DNA from: PALSA-555 sp036521915 | Lineage (GTDB): Bacteria > Actinomycetota > Acidimicrobiia > IMCC26256 > PALSA-555 | Assembly (NCBI GenBank): GCA_036521915.1 | Contig: DATDGU010000246.1 | Span: 1 to 5,545, forward strand | Length of the DNA stretch: 5,545 nucleotides | Direction of reading: 5' to 3' | Part shown: positions 1-5,079 of the stretch, piece after piece | How positions within the stretch are numbered: the stretch's first letter is position 1 | Layout: every line of letters starts with the position of its first letter | The notes under the pieces: model-generated | What the model saw: only the letters and a program-made list of their open reading frames with translations | The model's database searches: none | What the model was told of the DNA's origin: nothing | Translations under genes and position numbers: made by a program

Positions 1-163
1 AGCCGCGTGCCTCGTCGCGCTGACGGTCCTTCTGGAGGATCGCGAGCGTCAGCTCAGCGAGCGCCTCGAGGCACAGGTACTCGACGCCGGCGTCGAGGAG
101 GCCGGCGACCGAGCGCGGGGTGTCCCCGTAGAAGCCCTGACCGCCGCCGATGCGGACGCCCAC
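1..163 (-). CDS. AtuA/DUF1446-family protein, N-terminal fragment (cut by window edge)
   Basis: This is the first 54 codons of a gene that runs off the left edge. The GTG start at 163-161 lies 3 bp after the amidase stop; no earlier start is possible because that stop is in the same frame. The fragment reads MGVRIGGGQGFYGDTP, then a stretch ending YLCLEALAELTLAILQKD. A glycine-rich 'R-I-G-G-(x)-G-F-Y-G-D' opening followed by 'Y-L-x-L-(x)3-A-E-L-T-(x)-A-I-L' is, from memory, the hallmark of the acyclic terpene utilisation AtuA family (DUF1446). Members are cytoplasmic proteins of about 450-600 residues found in terpenoid and acyl-CoA catabolic clusters, and their exact reaction is not well defined. 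It follows the amidase directly and is probably co-transcribed with it. Family assignment is fairly firm; role in this organism is inference. Confidence 0.82.
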   Translation of the reverse strand, partial: MGVRIGGGQGFYGDTPRSVAGLLDAGVEYLCLEALAELTLAILQKDRQRDEARG

Positions 164-166
164 GAC

Positions 167-1630
167 TCAGGCGTGGACGACGGGGCGCCGATCGGCCCAG
201 GGGCGAGCCGCCTCGAGCTGGGACGCGACACGGAAGAGCAGGTCCTCGCGGGCGTAGGCACCGACGAGCTGCACGCCGATCGGCAGGTTGCGGGACGCCT
301 CCCAGGTGAGCGGCACGGACATCGCCGGCTGGCCGGTGACGTTGAACGGCGCGGTGTATCCCGCGAACGCCGACGCGCGGGCCATGCCGTGCCAGGGGTC
401 CTTGCGGGTGCCGACGACGTCGCCGATCAGCGGGGGCGGCTCGGCCAGCGTTGGCGTGAGCAGCAAGTCGAAGCCGTCGCCGCCGCGGTCGGCGGGCTCC
501 CACCACGTGGCGACCCGACGCGACCACGCGTGCGCGGCGCCGAGTGCGTCCAGGTACTGGGCGGCCGTGTTCTGCAGGCCCGCCTCGTAGTACGCCCAGG
601 TGAGCGGCTCGACGTCGTCGGCCGTGACGTCGCGGCCGATCACCCGCGCGACGTCCTGCATGTCGTGCACGACGCTCGTGGTCAGAACGACCGTGAACTG
701 GGCCATCAGCGCGTCGTCGTCGAGCGCGCCCGGCGCGGCGTCGACGACCTCGTGGCCGAGCGACGCGAGCAGGTCGGCGGCGTCGCGTGCCGCCGAGACG
801 CACTCCTCGTCGGTCGCCCCCATGTTCGCCGGGGCGGTGGTCTTCACGCCGATGCGCAGCCGACCCGGGTCGACGCCCACCTCCGCCGCGAACCGCCGGG
901 CGGGTGGCGGCGCGTAGTAGGGATCACCCGGCATCGGACCGGCGATCGCGTCGAGCACGGTCGCGCTGTCACGCACCGTCCGGGTCACCGCGTGGCGCAC
1001 GACGAGGCCCGCCCACGATTCCCCGGCGTCCGGGCCGAGCGACACGCGACCGCGGGTCGGCTTCAGGCCGAAGAGCCCGCAGGCGCTCGCCGGGATCCGG
1101 ATCGAGCCACCGCCGTCACCGGCGTGCCCGACCGGGATCATGCCCGAGGCGACCGCCGCGCCCGATCCGCCGCTCGACCCGCCCACGCCGTGGTCGGTGT
1201 TCCACGGGTTGCGCGTCGGTCCGTACGCGGTCGGCTCGGTCGTCGGCATGAGCCCGAACTCGGGTGTGTTCGTCTTGCCGATCACCACGCACCCCGCGGC
1301 GCGGAGACGCTCGACCAGCCAGGTGTCGTGGTCGGCGCGCCGCCCTGCGGCCTTCAGCGCCTGGTTCCCGTAGTGGAGCGGGTCACCCTTGGTGGAGCCG
1401 TCGAGGTCCTTGATGACGATCGGCACGCCGCGCAGCGGACCATCCGGCAGCGCGCCCGCCGCCTCGGCGGACGCCGCGTCGAAGCGCGGGTGGATCACCG
1501 CGTTGAGCTCCGGGTTGAGCTTCTCGACGCGCGTGATCGCTGCGTCGACGAGCTCGGCCGGTGTCACCGTTCCCTGCCGCACCAGGTCGGCTTGCGCGAG
1601 CGCATCGAGGAACGCCAGGTCGTCGCTCAT
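167..1630 (-). CDS. Amidase-signature family hydrolase (6-aminohexanoate-cyclic-dimer hydrolase-like)
   Basis: A 487-residue cytoplasmic amidase-signature enzyme that should hydrolyse a C-N amide bond through a Ser-cisSer-Lys triad. The catalytic Lys is K74 in PIVIKDLDG. The glycine/serine motif GGSSGGSGAA at 150-159 gives cis-Ser S152, and GDGGGSIRIPAS at 171-182 gives nucleophile S176. The S152-S176 spacing of 24 matches the family (as in FAAH 217/241). The GHAGDGGGSIRIPAS wording and the triad positions, offset by 2 from those I recall for NylA (K72/S150/S174), suggest that subgroup, and 487 residues is close to NylA's length. The C-terminal motifs PFNVTGQPAMSVPL (428-441) and GVQLVG (452-457) are intact. 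There is no signal peptide. I see no Cys after C277, so the active-site Cys316 I recall in NylA is absent; activity on nylon oligomers is not implied. It starts at ATG 1630, 17 bp after the upstream gene, with a weak purine-rich AAGGGG about 13 nt upstream. Confidence 0.93.
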   Translation of the reverse strand: MSDDLAFLDALAQADLVRQGTVTPAELVDAAITRVEKLNPELNAVIHPRFDAASAEAAGALPDGPLRGVPIVIKDLDGSTKGDPLHYGNQALKAAGRRADHDTWLVERLRAAGCVVIGKTNTPEFGLMPTTEPTAYGPTRNPWNTDHGVGGSSGGSGAAVASGMIPVGHAGDGGGSIRIPASACGLFGLKPTRGRVSLGPDAGESWAGLVVRHAVTRTVRDSATVLDAIAGPMPGDPYYAPPPARRFAAEVGVDPGRLRIGVKTTAPANMGATDEECVSAARDAADLLASLGHEVVDAAPGALDDDALMAQFTVVLTTSVVHDMQDVARVIGRDVTADDVEPLTWAYYEAGLQNTAAQYLDALGAAHAWSRRVATWWEPADRGGDGFDLLLTPTLAEPPPLIGDVVGTRKDPWHGMARASAFAGYTAPFNVTGQPAMSVPLTWEASRNLPIGVQLVGAYAREDLLFRVASQLEAARPWADRRPVVHA

Positions 1631-1647
1631 GGCGTGACGCTAGCCCC

Positions 1648-2652
1648 TTACCAGCCGCGCAGGTCAATGGCCCAGGTGTCGACGACCTCGTCGCCCTCGG
1701 CGATGTGCAGCTGCTCGTGGTACGCGATCGTCGGGTCGACGTGCGCGGGCCAGACGGAGATCTTCTCGCCGACGGCGGGCAGGCCGCGCTCGCGCGAGAA
1801 CGTGACGTGCTCGTCGGAGCAGAACCACACGAGCGCGTCGTCGATCGTCGGGTTGCCGTGGTCCATCCCCAGTGCCTTGAGTCCGCAGTCGGCGACCGCG
1901 AACCCGTCCCACTCGTTGCGCGAGATCACCGTCGCCTGCACCGACAGGGCGCGTCGGAACGGCAGCCCGAGGGCGCCGTACGCGGTGTCCATGAGCGCGT
2001 ACGACCCCGCCTGGATCTCGGTGGCGACCTCGTTGACGTCGTAGGTGCCGGTGCCCCCGGCGGAGATCAGCGGCCCACCCACGAGGTCGTGGGCCCGGGC
2101 GAGGCGCTCCATGCACTCGGCCGTCTGACGGACCCGCTCGGCACGGTCCTCGAGCCCGACGACGTGGCCCTCGTACCCCATGACGCCGCGCACCGTCATG
2201 CCGTGCCCGGTCGCCTCCTCGGCGACGCGACCCGCGTCGTCGGGCTCGCACCCGCAGCGCGGCAGCCCGACGTTCACGTCGATCAGGCACTCCCGGATCC
2301 CGGCGGTAGCCGCGGCGGCGACCGTCGCCGACGAGTCGACGGCGACCGTCACCCGGGCGTCGAGCGCGGCGAGGGCTGCGAGGCGGGCCGGGTTGACGAC
2401 CTCGTTCGCCAGGAGCAGGTCGTCGCCGAGGCCGGCGCGCGCCATGCCGATCACCTCGCGCGGTGTGGCACACGTGAAGGTCGTGTGGCCCACGGCGCGC
2501 TGCGCTCGGGCGAGGGCGGTCGTCTTGTGCGCCTTGACGTGGGGTCGACAGCGCGGGCCGGGGAGCGCCGTCGCCATCGCGTCGAGGTTGTGGCGCAGCG
2601 CGGCGCCGTCGACGACGAGCGCCGGCGTGGCGAGCTCGGGCACCGACGGCAC
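1648..2652 (-). CDS. PLP-dependent D-threonine aldolase / D-serine dehydratase-like enzyme
   Basis: A 334-residue fold-type III PLP enzyme (alanine racemase-like barrel plus C-terminal D-serine dehydratase-like domain). The PLP lysine is predicted to be K40 in RPHVKAHKT (36-44). The phosphate-binding loop is GGTGTY (199-204), followed by EIQAGSYALMD (212-222) and DCGLKALGMDHGNP (255-268). The metal site in the C-terminal domain is P-A-H304-V-D306-P-T. D-serine dehydratases use His-x-Cys there, while bacterial D-threonine aldolases use His-x-Asp, so the sequence favours an aldolase-type, divalent-metal-dependent enzyme cleaving a beta-hydroxy-D-amino acid to glycine and an aldehyde. Substrate is not provable from sequence. 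The start is GTG 2652; GTG at codon 4 is an alternative. The only good Shine-Dalgarno (GGAGG, 2674-2678 on the minus strand) is 21 nt away, too far to act normally. It is the first gene of the minus-strand group and stops with TAA, unlike its TGA-ending neighbours. Confidence 0.9.
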   Translation of the reverse strand: MPSVPELATPALVVDGAALRHNLDAMATALPGPRCRPHVKAHKTTALARAQRAVGHTTFTCATPREVIGMARAGLGDDLLLANEVVNPARLAALAALDARVTVAVDSSATVAAAATAGIRECLIDVNVGLPRCGCEPDDAGRVAEEATGHGMTVRGVMGYEGHVVGLEDRAERVRQTAECMERLARAHDLVGGPLISAGGTGTYDVNEVATEIQAGSYALMDTAYGALGLPFRRALSVQATVISRNEWDGFAVADCGLKALGMDHGNPTIDDALVWFCSDEHVTFSRERGLPAVGEKISVWPAHVDPTIAYHEQLHIAEGDEVVDTWAIDLRGW

Positions 2653-2711
2653 GCCCGCAGCATGACACGGCGCCCTCCGGCGCGGCGCTGACCCGTCGCC
2701 GGCGCGCGACG
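2653..2711. promoter_or_regulatory. Divergent intergenic region expected to hold both promoters
   Basis: This 59-bp gap separates two head-to-head genes, so both left and right transcription probably start in or near it. I see no convincing -35/-10 pair and no TANNNT box for a leaderless start. It contains a small GC inverted repeat, GCGCC-CTCC-GGCGC (2670-2683), whose loop region overlaps the minus-strand GGAGG. Such a short hairpin is common by chance at this GC content. Neither flanking start has a well-spaced Shine-Dalgarno sequence. Confidence 0.35.
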
Positions 2712-3089
2712 ATGAGCGCGATGCCCGTGCCCGCTGAGCAGCGTCCCGCGACCGAGCGTGACTGGCACACCGAGGAGCTGCCCGCGACGCCGCAGCGGGA
2801 CTTCCTCATCCCGGCCGAGCGCTGGGTCGAGGCGCCCGCCGACCTGGCGAGCCTCGGCTCGGACTTCGGCGTGCCCCTCGTCGCGTACAAGCGGCGCATC
2901 GGCCGGTTCCTGCTCTGGCGCGCCGGGCCGGCGGTCGGCGCGGACGCCCGCTACGCGGCGATCGCCGCCGACACCGGAGAGCCGTACCAGTTCCGCCTCC
3001 GACCGGACGGGACCGGGGAGGGCGTCGGGCCCGACGGCCGCACACACGCTCGCTTCCGCGCCTGGAAGGAAGCGCTGCGCGACGCCTGA
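2712..3089 (+). CDS. Conserved-looking hypothetical protein, small and soluble
   Basis: A 125-residue protein that I do not recognise. It has no signal peptide, no membrane helix and no cysteine. The first 25 residues are polar and probably flexible. A compact domain follows, with aromatic-rich segments RDFLIPAERWVE (29-40), GVPLVAYKRRIGRFLLWRAG (53-72) and YAAIAADTGEPYQFRL (81-96). It ends in a charged helix HARFRAWKEALRDA. Beta strands followed by a terminal helix seem likely. The Y-K-R-R-I-G-R-F-L-L-W-R stretch is basic and amphipathic, which could suit binding a nucleic acid, a membrane surface or a partner protein, but nothing shows which. Start is ATG 2712; ATG 2721 (Met4) is equally possible, and no clear Shine-Dalgarno supports either. 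It lies 48 bp before the thioredoxin-like gene on the same strand and may be in its operon. Codon use matches its neighbours, so it is probably a real gene. Confidence 0.72.
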   Translation: MSAMPVPAEQRPATERDWHTEELPATPQRDFLIPAERWVEAPADLASLGSDFGVPLVAYKRRIGRFLLWRAGPAVGADARYAAIAADTGEPYQFRLRPDGTGEGVGPDGRTHARFRAWKEALRDA

Positions 3090-3137
3090 CGCGCCGCGTC
3101 GCAGCTCCCGCGGGCTGCTCTGCCAGACTTCCGGGGC

Positions 3138-3884
3138 GTGTCGATCCTCGTGCTGCTGCTCGCGGTCGTCGTCGCGCTGCTCGGTGTGCTCGTCGCCGGG
3201 CTCCTGCGCAGCCACGCCGAGATCCTGCGGGCGCTGCACCAGCTTGGCGTGAGCCTCGACCCGGACGAGGCGCCGGCGATCGCCGACGCCGACCGGGTGC
3301 GACTGCCGGAGACGGCCCGGCGGGCCGCCGACATCTCGGGGGAGACGCCGACCGGCGACGCCGTCAGCATCGGCGTCGTCGAGGTGTCCCATCCCACGCT
3401 CGTCGCGTTCCTCACGAGCGGCTGCACGACGTGCGCCGGGTTCTGGTCGGCGTTCGCCCAGCCGCGCCTGCGGGTCCCGGGGCAGGCGCGCCTCGTCGCG
3501 GTGACGAAGGGCCCGGAGGCCGAGAGCCCGGCACGTCTCTCGAAGTTCGCGCCCCGGGACGTGCCCGTCGTGATGTCGAGCGCCGCGTGGGACGAGTACG
3601 AGGTCCCGGTCGCGCCGTACTTCGTGTACGTCGACGGTCCGAGCGGGGCGATCGTCGGGGAGGGCGCGGCGGGCACGTGGGAGCAGCTCGGCGGCATGCT
3701 CGAGCAGGCGATCGAGGACGCCGGCCTCGCCCGCCGGCGCCGCCGTCGGTCCCGCGACGCCGACCGCGCCGAGGATACGGACGCCGAGCTGCACCGCGCC
3801 GGCATCGAGCCGGGCGACCCGAGCCTCTACCCGGGCGTCGACGCGCCCCGACCGTCGGGCACCGACGCCGCGCGACCGCAGTGA
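3138..3884 (+). CDS. Membrane-anchored thioredoxin-like protein (TlpA/MauD type)
   Basis: A 248-residue thiol-disulfide oxidoreductase tethered by an N-terminal helix (residues 2-23, very rich in Leu/Val/Ala, ending in Arg), which should place the catalytic domain outside the membrane. A linker (about 35-80) leads to a thioredoxin fold: strand HPTLVAFLTSG, active site C96-T-T-C99 followed by AGFW, strand RLVAVTKG, and the cis-proline region VPVAP160YFVYVDG. C-x-x-C followed by a Phe-Trp-containing helix and a Pro before the next strand is typical of TlpA/ResA/MauD proteins. The C-terminal extension (196-248) has a basic cluster RRRRRRSR, acidic residues, and a tail with AGIEPGDPSLYPG. I have the impression that a similar tail recurs in actinobacterial relatives. 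Start is GTG 3138, the first start in frame, with no strong Shine-Dalgarno. It overlaps the next gene by GTGA at 3881-3884. With the CcdA-like and MauE-like genes downstream, it is the likely extracytoplasmic electron acceptor or donor of the set. Confidence 0.87.
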   Translation: MSILVLLLAVVVALLGVLVAGLLRSHAEILRALHQLGVSLDPDEAPAIADADRVRLPETARRAADISGETPTGDAVSIGVVEVSHPTLVAFLTSGCTTCAGFWSAFAQPRLRVPGQARLVAVTKGPEAESPARLSKFAPRDVPVVMSSAAWDEYEVPVAPYFVYVDGPSGAIVGEGAAGTWEQLGGMLEQAIEDAGLARRRRRRSRDADRAEDTDAELHRAGIEPGDPSLYPGVDAPRPSGTDAARPQ

Positions 3885-4573
3885 CGCCCCTCGCGGTCAC
3901 CGTCGCGGGCGTCGCGCTCGCGGCCGCCGCTGGGCTCCGGTCGTCGTGGTCGCCGTGAGGCGAGTCGATGCTTGCGAGCATCACCCCGCTCGGGGAGCGG
4001 GCCCGCAGGACACGGTGGGGACGGACGATGGGGTGGTACCTGGTCGCGTCGACGGCGGGCGGCGCCCTCATCGGCGCGCTCGCGGGCGCGCTCGGCGCGG
4101 GCGTGCGCGCGCTCGCCGACCCCTCGACACTCGCGGTCGGGATCACCGTGGTCGTCGCGTGTGTCGCCGGCCTCGCCTTCGACGTCCCCGTCCCGGGCCT
4201 CACGCTGCCGACCGTGCACCGGCAGGTGAACGAGAACTGGCTCGCCCGCTACCGCGGCTGGGTCTACGGGACCGGGTTCGGGTTCCAGCTCGGGCTCGGC
4301 GTCGTCACCATCGTCACGACGGCGACCGTCTACGTGGCGCTGCTCCTCGCCGTGCTCACCGGCTCGGTGCTCGGTGGCGCGGTGGTGGGCGCCACCTTCG
4401 GGCTCGTCCGCTCGTTGCCCCTCCTGGCGATGCGGCGGGTGCACGACCCCGAGGGGATCCGACGGGTGCTGCGACGGGCCGCGGGCTGGGCCGGTCGCGC
4501 GCGCGTGCTGGCCCTAGGGTGCCTTGGCGTGGTTGCCGCTGTGAGCCTTGTGGCTCTCGTGGTCGGTGCCTGA
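3881..4573 (+). CDS. Candidate selenoprotein: CcdA-like polytopic membrane redox protein with in-frame UGA
   Basis: The GTG at 3881 opens a frame of 231 codons interrupted only by TGA at 3956-3958 (codon 26), ending at TGA 4571-4573. If UGA is selenocysteine the product has 230 residues. Residues 1-25 (helix MTPLAVTVAGVALAAAAG, then LRSSWSP) lead into U26-G-E-S-M-L-A-S-I-T-P-L-G-E-R. I recall relatives with S-P-C-G-x-S-M-L-(S)-x-I-T-P-L-G-E-R here, which would put UGA exactly at the Cys. CcdA/DsbD proteins also carry a redox Cys after Pro near their first helix. Further helices lie at about 51-75, 83-101, 130-153, 160-181 and 207-229, giving six in all, as in CcdA. Cys94 and Cys214 are the only other thiols. 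The GTGA overlap with the thioredoxin gene supports the upstream start. The alternative is a disrupted gene with translation re-initiating at ATG 3968 (GAGG at 3957-3960, 7 nt spacing), yielding 201 residues without helix 1 or the redox residue. CcdA-like function is inferred, not proven. Confidence 0.7.
3956..3958 (+). other. In-frame UGA, probable selenocysteine codon
   Basis: The TGA sits between codons for Ser-Pro and Gly-Glu-Ser-Met, in frame with an open 30-codon upstream part (counting to ATG 3968) and a 201-codon downstream part. A TGC-to-TGA change, or its reverse, is a single base. UGA normally terminates here, since genes ending at 167, 3089, 3884, 4573 and 5079 all use it, so recoding would have to be local. 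Neither SelA/SelB/SelD nor tRNA-Sec is in the window. Confidence 0.62.
3967..3982 (+). promoter_or_regulatory. Hairpin just 3' of the UGA, candidate bacterial SECIS
   Basis: GATGCT-TGCG-AGCATC forms a perfect 6-bp stem with a 4-nt loop, starting 8 nt after the UGA; the loop begins 15 nt after it. Bacterial SECIS elements lie inside the coding region directly downstream of the UGA, with a short upper stem and a G among the first loop bases, which bind SelB. The second loop base here is G. The spacing is a little shorter than in E. coli fdhF, where 11 nt precede the upper stem. Confidence 0.5.
3985..4001 (+). promoter_or_regulatory. Second GC-rich hairpin downstream of the UGA, alternative SECIS
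   Basis: CCCGCTC-GGG-GAGCGGG forms a perfect 7-bp stem with a GGG loop, whose loop begins 34 nt after the UGA. It starts 2 nt after the first hairpin. The distance and the G-rich loop also suit a bacterial SECIS, so either hairpin or a combined fold could serve. High local GC makes chance stems common, so this is weaker evidence than the first hairpin. Confidence 0.35.
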
Positions 4574-5079
4574 TGCCGTCACTGGCCGCGCACGGCCTCA
4601 GCGTGACGACACCGCCCGGCTGGGAGGGCCGGATCTTCCGCCGGCCCGCGCAGGGCGAGGTCGCGGCGGAGGGTGACGTGGGACCGGCGGCGCCACCCGG
4701 GGCGCAGACCTTCCCGGTGCTCCACGTCGCCACGATCCCGCTGCCGGCCAACGTGGCCGACTACGCGAGCGACGCCGTGGAGGACCTCGGACCCAACGAC
4801 TCGTTCGTCGTGCTGAAGGAGTTCGCGCCGGCGAACGCGGCCAGCGCGCTCTTCGGGGCGGTCGGCCTGCCGCGGGCGATCGACCCCGACGACTTCGCGC
4901 CGAACGTGCTGCAGCGCCGCATCGTCGGGCAGGGCGGCTACCAGCACTTCTTCCACGACGCCAGCCGCGCGTTCTGCCTCTACGTGGTCCTCGGCGCCTA
5001 CAACAACCGATCCCAGGTCGCGCCCGGCGTCGACCAGGTGCTCGCCAACATCGCCATCGACCCCACCGCGACCCCGTGA
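4573..5079 (+). CDS. Hypothetical soluble protein within the redox operon
   Basis: A 168-residue protein without signal peptide or membrane helix, so probably cytoplasmic. I cannot assign a named family. The N-terminus HGLSVTTPPGWEGRIFRRP (7-25) looks like the opening strand of a beta-sandwich-type domain. There follow VLHVATIPLPAN (49-60), a polar segment DAVEDLGPNDSFVVLKEF (67-84), NVLQRRIVGQGGYQHFFHDA (111-130) and RAFCLYVVLGAY (132-143). Alternation of hydrophobic and polar residues suggests a mainly beta fold. One cysteine (C135) is buried in a predicted strand, so a redox site is unlikely. The ATG at 4573 overlaps the previous stop as TGATG, and its own stop overlaps the next start as GTGA. 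The frame is open further upstream, but that part only lies over the membrane-protein gene and has Arg/Gly-rich out-of-frame composition. The position between two membrane redox genes suggests a shared job, perhaps regulatory or as an assembly partner; this is inference. Confidence 0.8.
   Translation: MPSLAAHGLSVTTPPGWEGRIFRRPAQGEVAAEGDVGPAAPPGAQTFPVLHVATIPLPANVADYASDAVEDLGPNDSFVVLKEFAPANAASALFGAVGLPRAIDPDDFAPNVLQRRIVGQGGYQHFFHDASRAFCLYVVLGAYNNRSQVAPGVDQVLANIAIDPTATP

Noticed and set aside
173..2691. Long plus-strand open frames opposite the amidase and the PLP enzyme.
   Set aside because: Their translations are Arg/Gly/Ala-rich with no motifs, while the minus-strand frames carry complete family signatures. 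High GC makes antisense frames open by chance.
3101..3118. Hairpin GCAGC-8 nt-GCTGC in the 48-bp gap before the thioredoxin-like gene, as a terminator.
   Set aside because: The stem is only 5 bp with a large loop and no T-run follows. It is expected by chance at this GC content.
2451..3805. Long minus-strand open frames opposite the 125-residue and thioredoxin-like genes.
   Set aside because: Composition is low-complexity Arg/Pro/Ser-rich, with no recognisable domains, and they overlap well-supported plus-strand genes.
3881..3958. A free-standing 25-residue small membrane peptide gene ending at the TGA.
   Set aside because: It has a hydrophobic helix and a coupled start, but the frame continues directly into the next gene and the residues around the TGA read as one continuous motif (W-S-P-stop-G-E-S-M). 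A single interrupted gene explains it better.
3946..4572. An upstream extension of the 168-residue protein starting at ATG 3946.
   Set aside because: The extra 209 residues lie wholly over the membrane-protein gene in another frame and are Arg/Gly-rich. ATG 4573 with the TGATG overlap is the natural start.
3968..4573. The membrane protein as a complete 201-residue gene starting at ATG 3968 with GAGG at 3957-3960.
   Set aside because: The ribosome-binding site is plausible and this remains the fallback, but it leaves helix 1 and the expected redox position unexplained and gives five helices instead of six.
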